From: an uncultured Bacteroidales bacterium
GTDB lineage: Bacteria > Bacteroidota > Bacteroidia > Bacteroidales > Paludibacteraceae
Length of the DNA: 64,000 bases
Direction: 5' to 3'
Assembly: GCA_902782665.1 (NCBI GenBank)
Contig: CACZOA010000082.1
Coordinates: 1 to 64,000 of the forward strand
This document shows positions 17,547-27,726 of the stretch, one piece after another (positions within the stretch are counted from its first letter, which is position 1; every line of letters begins with the position of its first letter). The position numbers and the translations under genes are program-made. The notes beneath the pieces were generated by a model, which saw only the letters and a program-made list of their open reading frames with translations, did not search any database and was not told the DNA's origin.

Positions 17547-18362
17547 TTATAGCTTTTGGCAGAATACATACGCGTCGCCAAATAATCCGTCTAAATTTGG
17601 CTTCTCTTCAAAGAAACCGAACAGAGATGATCCTGAACCTGACATTGATGCGTAGACAGCACCTAATTCGTATAGCTTTTCTTTGATTGCCGCCACAGAT
17701 GGGTGTAGCGCGAATATCGTTTTCTCAAAATCGTTTTCCAACTTGCCTTTCCACTCTTTCATCGGCAATGACACAATATCTCTACAGTTGATTTTAGCCG
17801 GAGCTGGTGTGATGCCACGGAATGCGTCTGCTGTGGATACATGCACATTGGGCTTGACCAAGACGAAATAGTAGCCGCTAAGATTCACGTCGATATCGGA
17901 AAGAATTTCTCCTTTGCCCTCCGCATACATAGGACGGTTGTAGATGAAAATAGGACAGTCCGCACCGATGGTGATCGCTATTTCCGCCATCTTCTCGTCG
18001 CTCCATCCGAGATTGTAATGCTCATTCATCATACGTATCATAAATGATGCGTCCGCGCTGCCTCCACCGATGCCGGCTCCAAACGGTATGCTTTTCTGCA
18101 AGTGTACCTTTGCGTCGAACGTGCGTCCTGTGGCTTTCTCAACTGCACGGAAGGCTCTCACCACAAGGTTTTTCTCAACATCACCGTCGACTTCCAATCC
18201 GGTCTGAACAAATTTCAACCCCTTCTCATCGGAATCCAACAGCTCAAGCGCGTCGCAGACAGGAATAGGATAGAACACCGTCTCCAGATTTGAATATCCG
18301 TCGGGACGACGACTTACAACATTGAGTCCTAAATTTATTTTTGCATTTGGAAATGTTATCAT
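17547..18362 (-). CDS. ispE: 4-diphosphocytidyl-2-C-methyl-D-erythritol kinase
   Basis: Phosphorylates CDP-methylerythritol at the 2-hydroxyl using ATP, the fourth step of the MEP route to isoprenoids. It is a 271-residue GHMP-family kinase. Visible are the N-terminal FPNAKINLGLNV with the conserved Lys/Asn, the ATP-binding glycine loop PFGAGIGGGSADASF, and a third GHMP motif GAVYASMSGSGSSLFGFF near the C-terminus. The length is close to the family norm (about 270-290). It is divergent from the M16 peptidase gene and convergent with the lipoprotein array. Confidence 0.95.
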   Translation of the reverse strand: MITFPNAKINLGLNVVSRRPDGYSNLETVFYPIPVCDALELLDSDEKGLKFVQTGLEVDGDVEKNLVVRAFRAVEKATGRTFDAKVHLQKSIPFGAGIGGGSADASFMIRMMNEHYNLGWSDEKMAEIAITIGADCPIFIYNRPMYAEGKGEILSDIDVNLSGYYFVLVKPNVHVSTADAFRGITPAPAKINCRDIVSLPMKEWKGKLENDFEKTIFALHPSVAAIKEKLYELGAVYASMSGSGSSLFGFFEEKPNLDGLFGDAYVFCQKL

Positions 18363-18489
18363 CTTTCACACTTTTTGTCAATTTTTTGCAAAATTACGCT
18401 TTATTTTCACATTTGTGGCTTAATGCTGTCAGATTATGCAAGGGGGACTGCTGATATCAAACGTCTACAGCGTAATAATATTTTATTTT

Positions 18490-18521
18490 TTTGCCCCTTT
18501 GCGTGGGTTTGACTATATTTG
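18490..18521 (+). promoter_or_regulatory. Bacteroidota-type promoter for the M16 peptidase
   Basis: TTTG at 18490-18493 and TATATTTG at 18514-18521 have a 20-base spacer. The coding start is at 18549. Confidence 0.75.
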
Positions 18522-18548
18522 CAGTAAATTAGTCTGAAGTAGCAATTT

Positions 18549-19802
18549 ATGGTTAAAACGAATAGGTTCACACTTGATAATGGGCTTCATGTGGTGCATC
18601 TGGAAGACAAAACATCCCAGACCGTTACTCTTAACACTGTTTTTGATGTCGGGTCGAAGGATGAGGATCCTGAGCATACTGGATTCGCGCATCTTTTTGA
18701 GCATCTGATGTTTTCCGGCTCTGTCAATGTGGATGATTATGATGGAGTGCTTCAGAAAGCTGGTGCCTACAACAATGCTTTCACCACACAGGATTTGACT
18801 AATTATTATGTTGTCCTCCCTGCTGTGAATGCGGAGGTCGGTTTCTGGGTGGAGTCGGATAGAATGTTGTCGTTGGCTTTCAATGAAAAGGGTCTTGAGG
18901 TTCAGCGTGAAGTGGTGAGTGAGGAGTTTAAGGAACGCACATCCAACAAGCCATACGGGGATGCCTATCATCATCTGTTTGCGATGATGTATCCTGCTGA
19001 CCACACTTATTCGTGGCCTACTATCGGTAAGGAAATCAAGCATATACAGGATGCCACTATGCAGGATGTGAAGGATTTCTTCTTCTCTCATTATGCTCCA
19101 AACAATGCATATCTTTCGGTTGTCGGCAATATATCTCTGGATGAGGTGAAGCGTTTGGTGGATAAGTATTACGGTGATATTCCGTCGCGTGACGTTACGA
19201 AGCGTAAGATGGCGGAGATACCGGAGCAGACTGCCGAGCAAAGAAAGATTGTCAGCGGTGATGTGCCTAACGATAAATTGTATATGGTGTTCCATTCTCC
19301 TTCCCGTCTTGACGATGATTATTATGCTTCGGATATTCTTTCGGATCTGTTGTCGAATGGAATGTCGTCACGAATGTATAAGAGATTGATAGTTGAGAAG
19401 AAGATGTTTTCTTCTATCGACGCTTGTATTCGTGGAAGCCTTGAAGACGGTGCGTTCTATGTGATCGGTGTGCCGAATGAGGGTTTCACACGTGAAGAAG
19501 TTGAGAACGCTATATGGGATGAGTTGGAATTGTTGAAGACGGAGAGTGTTGAGAAACTGGAATTGGAGAAGGTTGTCAATAAGTATGAGGCGACGCAGAT
19601 CCTTTCCGATCTTTCTGAAGCTGCTAAGGCGGAACGTCTCGGCTATTACGAGATGATCGGTGCTCCCGACTTGATCAATACTGATTTCGACAATTATTCC
19701 AAGGTCACTCCAGATGAGTTGAGAAAAGCGGCGCAGAAGATTTTCAGACGTGAAAACTGTTGTGCTCTTTGGTATATGAAGAATGACAGTAGTCGTGCTT
19801 GA
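18549..19802 (+). CDS. M16-family zinc peptidase (pitrilysin type)
   Basis: A 417-residue metallopeptidase. The inverted zinc motif HxxEH is His48-Leu-Phe-Glu51-His52 in GFAHLFEHLMFSG. The third ligand lies in the downstream helix EVQREVVSEEFKER, as is usual for the family. A second, inactive-type half follows with the substrate-binding region (about 230-410). No signal peptide is visible, so it is probably cytoplasmic and similar to processing-peptidase-like M16B proteins of about 410-430 residues, which act as homodimers or with an inactive partner. No second M16 gene is adjacent. Confidence 0.92.
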   Translation: MVKTNRFTLDNGLHVVHLEDKTSQTVTLNTVFDVGSKDEDPEHTGFAHLFEHLMFSGSVNVDDYDGVLQKAGAYNNAFTTQDLTNYYVVLPAVNAEVGFWVESDRMLSLAFNEKGLEVQREVVSEEFKERTSNKPYGDAYHHLFAMMYPADHTYSWPTIGKEIKHIQDATMQDVKDFFFSHYAPNNAYLSVVGNISLDEVKRLVDKYYGDIPSRDVTKRKMAEIPEQTAEQRKIVSGDVPNDKLYMVFHSPSRLDDDYYASDILSDLLSNGMSSRMYKRLIVEKKMFSSIDACIRGSLEDGAFYVIGVPNEGFTREEVENAIWDELELLKTESVEKLELEKVVNKYEATQILSDLSEAAKAERLGYYEMIGAPDLINTDFDNYSKVTPDELRKAAQKIFRRENCCALWYMKNDSSRA

Positions 19803-19919
19803 TTGATGGATTTCCAAAAGGGCAGACGGTGCTTGATTGGAAAATTTCAGTTGTAAACTTAATGACAGAGCCTAAAACATTACTTGACAATATTGTGATA
19901 GTCTGTTAATTCAATATTG

Positions 19920-22127
19920 ATGAATAGATTTTTTAATATAATCCTTTCTGTGTTTGCGGTAGGCACAACGGTGTTTGCCAATGATTCTTTGTCTATAGTG
20001 ACATCTGTAAAGGATACTGTGAATGTAACTGACATTGTAGCGAATGGCGATTCCGTGGTCGCTGAAAAGAAGGATTCGCTACAGACCCAGAAGGCAGATT
20101 CAGTGCCTGCATTTGAATATAAGACGGAAGTGTCTCCGTCAAAACGTGGACCAAAGGATTCCATGATGTATTTTTCGTGGAGAGCGGACGGCCCTCTTGG
20201 CCAGCCAGTCCGTGCGTATGCCGATTCCACAATCGACAAACTCTATATAGCCAACATGGCTGATAAGAACACACTCCGTTATGCGGATCATTCTTCTTTA
20301 GGATCTCCAGGAATATCACTTATCTACGCTGACAGAATCAAGAAATCGGATTTCTTTTTCTTCACTCCGTATGAGGCCAACTACACGTCACCAGATGATA
20401 TCCTATATTATAACACCCGTAAACCTTATTCCAAATTCTGGTTTATAGGAGCTGGTCCAAGCAACCGTAGTGACCAGTGTGTGGGTGGATTGTTCACTGT
20501 GAACGCAGGATCAAAGTTTAATTTCGGTATGTACGGAGATTGGGTGAATTCCTATGGAGCGTATGAATCTTCGTCTACACGAAACTGCAATGCGGGATTT
20601 TTCGGAAGCTATATGGGTTTGCGTTCTAACCTGATGATGAGCATCGGTTTTGCCAAATTCGAGAATTATGAGAGTGGCGGATTCTTGGATGAGTCGTACA
20701 TCACTTCTCCAGAGAGATATGGAAATCCGGCTGATGAGGCTATTCCCGTCTACTTCACAGGAAACACATTTTCCAAACTGCATGGATATAATATGCATCT
20801 CAACTACAAGTATCATCTTGGATTTGAGAAGGAGTATAAGGTGAATGCCGATTCTGTGATTGTGGATTATGTGCCTGTCACATCGTTTATCGCGGATATG
20901 AAATATGAGTCTGATTGGAAACGTTACACTGAGAAGGGAACAAATGCATTTCATGATACATTCTATAACGCAAGTGCGGAGACTCGTAAGTTTATGCCTA
21001 TCTCGACGATGGATAGCGTCTTGTTCCGTCAGTTTAAAGGTAATTTCGGTGTTACTTTGAATGAGGAGTTCAACAAGTTGATGAAATTCGGTTTGGCTGG
21101 ATATTATACAGTCAGCTCAAAGACATATCACTATGCCGACGGATTACAGTTTGACTACCGTGATACTGATCCTGAATTCATAGCTGTCAACAAGTTGAAA
21201 GATTTAGAGTTGGCAGACGGAATCGCTTACGTTGACTCCGTAGGTTACCGAGGACGCCCAAATTGGAGCAAGAACAAAGACACTAAGATGGGTATCGGAG
21301 CTGTATTGTCGAAACATTCCGGCAAACATCTGTTTTTCAACGTTGTCGGTGAGTATTATTTTGTCGACGAGAAGCTGACCGGAACGAGCTATCTGTTGAA
21401 GGGAGATGTGAAGACTCAGTTTGAGATAGGCAGACAGCCAGTCTCTTTGGGCGGTAGTATGGAGTTGAAGAACGAGTGTCCTGATTATTTTGAGGACCAT
21501 TACCAATCAAATTATTTCAATTGGGATAACGATTTCGACAATAAACGCAGTTTGTCGGTAGACGGTCTGTTTGAGATGCCGAAAATTGGTTTTTCAGCCA
21601 AGATCGGTTACTACAATATCGACAACTACATCTATTTCAACGAGAAGGCATTGCCTGTGCAGACATCAGACGCTGTAAACGTATTTTATCTAAGTGCAAA
21701 AGAGAAACTAAAATTCGGTGTTTTCCACTGGGATAACGAGATTGCCTATCAGACAACATCAGACCAATATTTGATGCCGTTGCCAACATTCGTATGGAAC
21801 AGCAACGTCTACTTGAGATCTCCAGCGATTTTCAAGAAGAGCTTGACACTCCAAGTCGGAGCAGAATTGAACTATCACACAAGCTTTTACGCTCAGAAAT
21901 ATAATCCTGCGACGGGAATGCTTTACGTTCAGCGAGATAAAGAGTATGGAGATTATCCGTTGTTGAATGTATACGGACAGGCACAGTTGAAGGTTTTGAA
22001 GATGTTTATCGTATGGAATCACGTCAACCAGAAAATGGGAAACAATTCCAACTATATGATAAGTCCGGGATATGCGATGAGTCCGTCATTCTTACGTGTC
22101 GGAATCTCGGTAACATTTGATGATTAA
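19920..22127 (+). CDS. Putative outer-membrane porin (Porin_10 type)
   Basis: A 735-residue exported protein with a signal peptide (about 1-20, ending TTVFAN). It resembles the Bacteroidota putative porin family. The N-terminal part is Ser/Asp/Lys rich (about 20-75). Then comes DSMMYFSWRADGPLGQPVRAYADSTI-type sequence, and a long series of amphipathic aromatic strands runs to the end, which finishes LRVGISVTFDD. The ATG at 19920 is preferred to the TTG at 19917. It is the first gene of a tight four-gene run with the solute-binding protein, ACP phosphodiesterase and SNF2 helicase. The substrate cannot be deduced. Confidence 0.82.
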   Translation: MNRFFNIILSVFAVGTTVFANDSLSIVTSVKDTVNVTDIVANGDSVVAEKKDSLQTQKADSVPAFEYKTEVSPSKRGPKDSMMYFSWRADGPLGQPVRAYADSTIDKLYIANMADKNTLRYADHSSLGSPGISLIYADRIKKSDFFFFTPYEANYTSPDDILYYNTRKPYSKFWFIGAGPSNRSDQCVGGLFTVNAGSKFNFGMYGDWVNSYGAYESSSTRNCNAGFFGSYMGLRSNLMMSIGFAKFENYESGGFLDESYITSPERYGNPADEAIPVYFTGNTFSKLHGYNMHLNYKYHLGFEKEYKVNADSVIVDYVPVTSFIADMKYESDWKRYTEKGTNAFHDTFYNASAETRKFMPISTMDSVLFRQFKGNFGVTLNEEFNKLMKFGLAGYYTVSSKTYHYADGLQFDYRDTDPEFIAVNKLKDLELADGIAYVDSVGYRGRPNWSKNKDTKMGIGAVLSKHSGKHLFFNVVGEYYFVDEKLTGTSYLLKGDVKTQFEIGRQPVSLGGSMELKNECPDYFEDHYQSNYFNWDNDFDNKRSLSVDGLFEMPKIGFSAKIGYYNIDNYIYFNEKALPVQTSDAVNVFYLSAKEKLKFGVFHWDNEIAYQTTSDQYLMPLPTFVWNSNVYLRSPAIFKKSLTLQVGAELNYHTSFYAQKYNPATGMLYVQRDKEYGDYPLLNVYGQAQLKVLKMFIVWNHVNQKMGNNSNYMISPGYAMSPSFLRVGISVTFDD

Positions 22128-22139
22128 AAAGATTTGCTC

Positions 22140-22934
22140 ATGAACGGAAGTAAGTATTTCAATTTTATCATTATCGCTTTTGTGGTGCTTGCGACTACAG
22201 CTTTCATTATAAGTCGTTGTATGTCAAAGGTTCCTGATATTGATGATATTGCGCATATCCGTGAGAAAGGAGCGTTGAGAGTGGTGATTGATTCGTCGAC
22301 GGATGGAATGCAGATAACAGCCGAGGGCGACACTGTGGGAGAGCAGTTTGAACTGATCCGTGAGTTTTGTCGTCAACAGAACTTGCCTGTGGAATATAAG
22401 CTTGAAAGCAATCTGAATAATGCGATTGAGGATCTTCAGGATGGAGAATGCGACGTGATTGTCCGCTATATTCCTGTGACATCATCATTGCGAGACACCC
22501 TTCTGTTCACAGAGAGTCTGATTCACGACAAACAGGTGCTTGTACAGAGAAAGAAGGTGATAGATAAGAATGTGAATGAGGATTTTGTGCACAATCAGCT
22601 GGAACTCGCAGAAAAGACAGTGACATTGCCGGAAAACTCACCGTCTATAATACGATTAAACAATCTTTCAAAAGAGATCGGAGATACCATCTATATCAAT
22701 ACTATTCCAAATTACGACAACGAGGCGATTGCCATTATGGTGTCGAAGGGAGAGTTTCAGTATACAGTGCTTGGGCTCCATGCTGCCACACGACTTCAGA
22801 AAGAGTATAAGAATCTAGATATACATTTGTCTATCGGCTTTTCACAATTACATTCGTGGGCAGTGCGAAAGACAAGTGTTGAACTGTGTGATTCACTCAA
22901 TTCCTTTATCAAAAAGACTAATATCGACAAATGA
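22140..22934 (+). CDS. Membrane-anchored family 3 solute-binding domain protein
   Basis: A 264-residue protein with an N-terminal membrane segment (about 8-26, FNFIIIAFVVLATTAFIIS). A periplasmic binding domain of the SBP_bac_3 type follows, beginning IREKGALRVVIDSS, with GEQFELIREFCRQQNL, DGECDVIVRYIPVTSSLRDT and a hinge-return region near 170-200. This resembles the first domain of MltF, but no lytic transglycosylase domain follows and no ABC transporter genes are adjacent. It may be a sensor or an orphan binding protein. It starts 12 bases after the porin gene and overlaps the next gene by ATGA, so the three are probably translated from one message. Confidence 0.75.
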   Translation: MNGSKYFNFIIIAFVVLATTAFIISRCMSKVPDIDDIAHIREKGALRVVIDSSTDGMQITAEGDTVGEQFELIREFCRQQNLPVEYKLESNLNNAIEDLQDGECDVIVRYIPVTSSLRDTLLFTESLIHDKQVLVQRKKVIDKNVNEDFVHNQLELAEKTVTLPENSPSIIRLNNLSKEIGDTIYINTIPNYDNEAIAIMVSKGEFQYTVLGLHAATRLQKEYKNLDIHLSIGFSQLHSWAVRKTSVELCDSLNSFIKKTNIDK

Positions 22935-23518
22935 ATTTCCTTGCGCACATATATCTCTCTGGCGACGACGATGAAGGCCTGATGATAGGCAACTATATCG
23001 GCGATTGTGTGAAAGGACGTCGACTCTCTGACTATCCGTTTTCACTTCAGTGCGGAATCCTTCTGCACCGTGAAATAGATTCTTTTACGGATAATCATCC
23101 TGTCTACCGACAGAGTAAAGATAGGTTTGTGCCTGTCGCAGGACGATATGCAGGAGTCGTATGTGATGTCGTTTACGACCATTTCCTTGCAAAAAACTGG
23201 GGCGGATACCATGCTCTGCCATTGAAGAGTTATGCGTGGAGAACTTATGGAAGAATATTGAAAAACTGGTTTAGGATGCCAAGTGAAATGAGACATTTCT
23301 CCGTCAATTTCATTTCCAAACAGCGACTTACCGCCTATGCCACTATTGATGGTATACGTGACACTTTGGATCTGATGTCGAACGGGACATCGTTGCCGAA
23401 TTGTTCGGATGAGGTGGTCAATGTGATGATACGAGACTATTATGAGCTAGAAAATGAATTTTTGCAGTTCTTCTTTGAGATTAGACGACATATTGATGAT
23501 TTTAAAATGAATTTTTAA
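22931..23518 (+). CDS. acpH: Acyl carrier protein phosphodiesterase
   Basis: A 195-residue enzyme of the AcpH/DUF479 family, which removes the 4'-phosphopantetheine arm from holo-ACP. Family landmarks are the start MNFLAHIYLS, MIGNYIGDCVKG, QCGILLHREIDSFTDNHP and the HD-like VVYDHFLAKNW. Length matches the E. coli enzyme. Its ATG overlaps the stop of the upstream solute-binding gene (ATGA), indicating translational coupling. In vivo roles of this family are uncertain even in model species. Confidence 0.9.
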   Translation: MNFLAHIYLSGDDDEGLMIGNYIGDCVKGRRLSDYPFSLQCGILLHREIDSFTDNHPVYRQSKDRFVPVAGRYAGVVCDVVYDHFLAKNWGGYHALPLKSYAWRTYGRILKNWFRMPSEMRHFSVNFISKQRLTAYATIDGIRDTLDLMSNGTSLPNCSDEVVNVMIRDYYELENEFLQFFFEIRRHIDDFKMNF

Positions 23519-23524
23519 TCTTCT

Positions 23525-23532
23525 AAGGAGGA
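23525..23532 (+). promoter_or_regulatory. Strong Shine-Dalgarno site before the helicase gene
   Basis: AAGGAGGA ends 10 bases before the ATG at 23543. Such a full anti-16S match is uncommon in Bacteroidota, where most genes in this window have A/T-rich leaders with no clear site. It supports the chosen start. Confidence 0.7.
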
Positions 23533-23542
23533 TAGATATAAA

Positions 23543-26500
23543 ATGCAACCCCTACATCTTGAATCTCTAACCCTTCCTGAAAAAGTTGTTCTTGCTGTAT
23601 ATGCCTATTGTGGGAATATAATCGAATGTTCTTCCGCAATGACGGGGCTTGCTGTGCGTTATCTTTGCGGCAAAGATACTTCTGATGTGGATGTTCTGAA
23701 TGTCGCTAAATCGCTGTACGATAAACGATTGCTTGATATGCACACCCGTTCTGGTGTGTTTGCCAAATATGTTGTGGCTCAGGCGTGTGAACTTCCCGTC
23801 GTCGCAGATATCTATAAAAATCACAGTGAAGATTGGTTGGGAATCATTGAGTCGGTGTGTGAAATGCCGGAAGATGGAAAGAATGTGTCGTTGACATTCA
23901 GGACGTGGTGGCTGGAGAGAATGAGATTGGTGGATACGGATTCCGTCGAACTCTATTCTTTGGGGATCCGCCAGAGAGAGATGCTTCTATCTGTTATTGA
24001 TGACGCAGAATGGCGACCTGTGTTTTTCTCTTTGCCTTCCAAAAACTGGGCGGATATCTGCAAGATCATGATTGATGGCGTATATACACGTGATCAATTC
24101 AATTGGGAAAATATCAAGCCGATCATTGAGTATCGTTATGATCTTGAAAATGTCGGTGATGATCCGGAATTGGAGATGCGTGACCGTTTCTTCCTTTATC
24201 GCTATCTGGCGACGGGAGTGGATGATTTCAAGTATTACGGCATCAATGGGTGGGGCAGACTTTATGATGCAGTCAGCCTTCTTCTGCGAGATTGTTATGG
24301 GGAATCTGTAGTGGCATTCCAAAAGTCGTTGGACTCTTTTGGAGGCTTTTTGAATGAGCGAGGCGTGTTTGATGATTTTATCTTCAACTATCTGTATGTC
24401 ATTGCGATGGTTTTGGATAGTCCACTGAAAAATGAAAACAGACTACGATCATTCCTGAATAAACGCACTGTCGCAGAAAATGAACTTTTCAAGATCTCAC
24501 TCATCCCGTTGATCAAGAATAAAGTCGACGGAGATGATTTCATCGTCAGCACGAAACGTTTTGTGCCTGACTTATATAAATCCGATGATGTCCGTTTGGC
24601 AACAGCCCTTTGCCTACAGTTTAATATAGATATCAGAAAACGTTTGGAGACGGACACTGATTCATCACATTGGACTTTTGTAGTGAATGAGTTTGATCCA
24701 GACGTCTCAATTGTCTCACGTCTGAATAAGATTAAGCCTTGGATGTACACGCTCGACTCTCTTGAGAATGTGAAGATACCAAAGCTTGTGGGGCAGGAAG
24801 AAAGACTTATTTATGTCTTGGAACCGAATGAGATGCGAGTGTCTCCTTTCATCCAAAAGAGAAATGAGAACGGAGAATGGGATGGCAGTATCAAACGAAT
24901 TTGGAAGGGTAAAAGCCGTGAGATTCCAGAATGCGCGACGGATGAGGATTTCCGTATCTTGAAGACATTGCCAGCCGGACAAGTATCATTCAAGAACGGA
25001 GACGGATTATTATCGTTTGTAGGATGTGACCACATTTACCTGATGCCTAAATGGGGCAAACAACTGCGTCAGGTCACAGTGAAGATGGAGCATCCGTATC
25101 TGATTGTCGACAAGGAGGATGATGGACTTTTCCATGTCTATTCCAATCTGAAACTGTCGGATTTGAGTGAACTTACCAATGCTTTTGTCCGCACAATTGA
25201 CGATACTCATTATGGGGTTGTCCATCTTCGTGACAATGAAAGAGATGTCTATAAACTTATGCTCCAGATGGAGACGATTCCGGCAGAAGCGGAGAGCCGT
25301 CTGCGTCAGTCGTTGAAGCGACTGGAGGGCGTGACGAAGATTTATTCTAAACTTATACACGATGATGATGCGTTTGAAGAGGCTGATTCACGTCTTGTGA
25401 TAAGGTTGTTCCCTAACACGAATGTCGGATCCACATGGAGGGTTGAGATGGTAGTTATTCCGTTTGCTGGATCAGCATATGTCGCCACACCTGCGGATGG
25501 ACAGTCACTCAGTATCCTCGACGATGGAGATCATCTTCGTCTTATAAAAAGGAATTTTATTGCGGAAAAGAGACATCTTTTCGCTTTTGAACGCTTCTGC
25601 CAAACAAATGCGATTATATATGAAGACGAGGATGTAAGCGACGTTGCGTCAGCTCTTCTCAACCTTGAGAATGTGCTGGATATCATCACTTGGGCGAAAG
25701 AGAATGACGACAAAGCTGTGGTGGAATTGATGGAAGGCTGCAAATTCAATGTGAATGAAAAACTTACACCAAAGAATCTTCAGTTGGAAACTTTGCAGAC
25801 TGTCCGTGGATGGATAGATATGAATGGGACGTTGGTCTCGTCTGATACCAAGATGGAACTTGTCGACTTGATGCGGAAGTTGCAAAAAGGAATCGGAAAA
25901 TATATACGTGTTGACGGTGACAATTATGTGGAGGTGAGCCAATCATTACGTCAACTGATCAGCAGACTGCGTCTTTATAATGATGATTTAAATAAGCCGC
26001 TTGTCATTCCGGAGCTCGCTTTAGCTTCACTGGATGATGAGTTTGATTCAATTTTAACTGAGTCGGATAGCGCTTTCTCTACAATACGAGAGAGGATAAA
26101 CAGTTGTCAGACTGCCGATTTCGCAATTCCGTCTACTCTGAATGGAGAGCTGAAAAACTATCAGATAGAGGGATATAAATGGATGATGCGCACATTGTCG
26201 TGGAGTGGAGGAGTATGTCTTGCCGATGATATGGGACTTGGAAAAACCATCCAGACGATTGCAGTGATGTTGCAAAAGAGTGAGGATGGCCCGATATTGG
26301 TTGTCGCACCTACATCTGTTGTGCTTAATTGGCAACATGAACTGACGAAATTTGCACCGTCGCTCCAGACAATAGTGCTGAATCAGTGTGTGCATAAGGC
26401 GAAAACGATAGATGAAGCGGAGCCGGGAACAGTGTTGATTGCTAGTTACGGAATGATGCTCACGCAGGTTTCAAATCTTGAAAAGAAAGAGTGGGGAATC

Positions 26501-27553
26501 ATAGTGCTCGACGAAGCTCATGCCATCAAAAACTACAATACCAAAGCATTCAAATCTGCTATCAGACTTAATGGAAAGAACCGCATCGTCTTGACAGGAA
26601 CTCCTATTCAAAACCATTTCTCTGAGATATGGAGCCTTTTCCATTTTTCGAATCCGGGATTGCTTGGAAGCCAGAAATCATTTTCTGAGAAGGTCAAATA
26701 TAATCGTGAGCGAGATGAAGATTGGGCAGACGACGTTGCGAAAGAGATCAATTCCATTGTCCGTCCGTTCATTTTACGACGTACGAAGAAAGAGGTTCTT
26801 GATGAACTGCCTGGAATAGAGGAAGTTGTGCTTGATGTGATGCTGACGAAAGAGGAATATGCTGTTTACGATTCCACACGTCTGGCGGTGAAAGAAGCCT
26901 TCCAAACGGAAGATAAATATGCGTTAGAGCGAGATTTGAGTGCGGTCGGACCACATAAGATAGCTGTTTTTGCGATGCTTACCAAATTGCGTGAACTTAC
27001 CTGTTCACCGTCGTTGCTCGTCCAGGGTTGGAAAGAGAGAAGCAGTAAAGAGTTGGCTTTTCTCGACCTGTTGCAAGAGATTGACCTAGAAGAGAACAGA
27101 GTTCTTGTATTCAGCCAATTCACCGGCTTTTTAGAGAGGATAAAGATACTTTTGCAAGAAGAAGGGATTGAATATCTGTATCTCGACGGATCCACACCGA
27201 TGAAGGAGCGAGCAAAGTTGATAGATAAATTCCAAGCCGGAAAGACGCCGATATTCCTGATCAGTTTGAAGGCTGGAGGTGTTGGTCTCAACCTTACTGC
27301 CGCCAACTATGTGGTGCATCTTGATCCGTGGTGGAATCCAGCCATTGAGCAGCAGGCCACAGACAGAGCCTATCGAATAGGTCAGGATCAAAAAGTTACT
27401 GTCTTCCACTTCATCGCAAAAGGAACGATAGAGGAGAAAATGTTGGAATTGCAGCGTCGCAAACAGACCGTTTCAGATGTGCTGTTGAGTGGCACGGACA
27501 CATCGTCGTTGATGACGAAAGAAGATGTGATGGATATTTTATTTAATTCATAA
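23543..27553 (+). CDS. SNF2-family DNA-dependent ATPase (Swi2/Snf2 helicase)
   Basis: A 1336-residue protein whose C-terminal third is a complete SNF2 motor. Motif I is DDMGLGKTIQT near residue 895, motif II LDEAHAIKN near 990, motif III LTGTPIQNHFSE, and a helicase C domain contains SQFTGFLERI, ISLKAGGVGLNLTAANYVVHLDPWWNP and the motif VI stretch QQATDRAYRIGQ near 1270. The N-terminal 850 residues have no motif I recognise; they are typical of large bacterial SNF2 proteins that track on DNA or bind RNA polymerase (RapA-like roles). It is the last gene of a four-gene run. Its stop codon lies inside an A/T-rich repeat. Confidence 0.93.
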   Translation: MQPLHLESLTLPEKVVLAVYAYCGNIIECSSAMTGLAVRYLCGKDTSDVDVLNVAKSLYDKRLLDMHTRSGVFAKYVVAQACELPVVADIYKNHSEDWLGIIESVCEMPEDGKNVSLTFRTWWLERMRLVDTDSVELYSLGIRQREMLLSVIDDAEWRPVFFSLPSKNWADICKIMIDGVYTRDQFNWENIKPIIEYRYDLENVGDDPELEMRDRFFLYRYLATGVDDFKYYGINGWGRLYDAVSLLLRDCYGESVVAFQKSLDSFGGFLNERGVFDDFIFNYLYVIAMVLDSPLKNENRLRSFLNKRTVAENELFKISLIPLIKNKVDGDDFIVSTKRFVPDLYKSDDVRLATALCLQFNIDIRKRLETDTDSSHWTFVVNEFDPDVSIVSRLNKIKPWMYTLDSLENVKIPKLVGQEERLIYVLEPNEMRVSPFIQKRNENGEWDGSIKRIWKGKSREIPECATDEDFRILKTLPAGQVSFKNGDGLLSFVGCDHIYLMPKWGKQLRQVTVKMEHPYLIVDKEDDGLFHVYSNLKLSDLSELTNAFVRTIDDTHYGVVHLRDNERDVYKLMLQMETIPAEAESRLRQSLKRLEGVTKIYSKLIHDDDAFEEADSRLVIRLFPNTNVGSTWRVEMVVIPFAGSAYVATPADGQSLSILDDGDHLRLIKRNFIAEKRHLFAFERFCQTNAIIYEDEDVSDVASALLNLENVLDIITWAKENDDKAVVELMEGCKFNVNEKLTPKNLQLETLQTVRGWIDMNGTLVSSDTKMELVDLMRKLQKGIGKYIRVDGDNYVEVSQSLRQLISRLRLYNDDLNKPLVIPELALASLDDEFDSILTESDSAFSTIRERINSCQTADFAIPSTLNGELKNYQIEGYKWMMRTLSWSGGVCLADDMGLGKTIQTIAVMLQKSEDGPILVVAPTSVVLNWQHELTKFAPSLQTIVLNQCVHKAKTIDEAEPGTVLIASYGMMLTQVSNLEKKEWGIIVLDEAHAIKNYNTKAFKSAIRLNGKNRIVLTGTPIQNHFSEIWSLFHFSNPGLLGSQKSFSEKVKYNRERDEDWADDVAKEINSIVRPFILRRTKKEVLDELPGIEEVVLDVMLTKEEYAVYDSTRLAVKEAFQTEDKYALERDLSAVGPHKIAVFAMLTKLRELTCSPSLLVQGWKERSSKELAFLDLLQEIDLEENRVLVFSQFTGFLERIKILLQEEGIEYLYLDGSTPMKERAKLIDKFQAGKTPIFLISLKAGGVGLNLTAANYVVHLDPWWNPAIEQQATDRAYRIGQDQKVTVFHFIAKGTIEEKMLELQRRKQTVSDVLLSGTDTSSLMTKEDVMDILFNS

Positions 27554-27663
27554 TTCATAATGCGTAATTCGTAATTGTTGGGAAAATCCCAACGATGGAA
27601 TTCCCGTAGGTACGATCCCTTGTGGTCGCCCATGTCTGGAATAATATTGGTCGCCCATGCCTG
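27543..27663 (+). repeat. REP-like 3' element, copy 1
   Basis: The element starts inside the stop region of the helicase gene: AATTCATAATTCATAATGCG then TAATTCGTAATT. Next is a small perfect hairpin (GTTGGGA, loop AAA, TCCCAAC at 27577-27593), then CGTAGGTACGATCCCTTGTG and GTCGCCC (27604-27630). A 16-base direct repeat TGGTCGCCCATGTCTG / TGGTCGCCCATGCCTG ends it. The same order of parts occurs after the ABC transporter gene on the other strand at 33927-33992. Confidence 0.7.
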
Positions 27664-27673
27664 AATATAAAAG

Positions 27674-27700
27674 AAGAGACGCCGCAATGCAACGTCTCTT
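27674..27700. terminator. Terminator with AGAGACG stem
   Basis: AAGAGACG (27674-27681) pairs with CGTCTCTT (27693-27700). It lies between the convergent helicase and T9SS cargo genes. The same stem core is used by terminators near 49116, 49885 and 55077. Confidence 0.65.
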
Positions 27701-27726
27701 CAGATGAATTAGGTATTAATCAATTA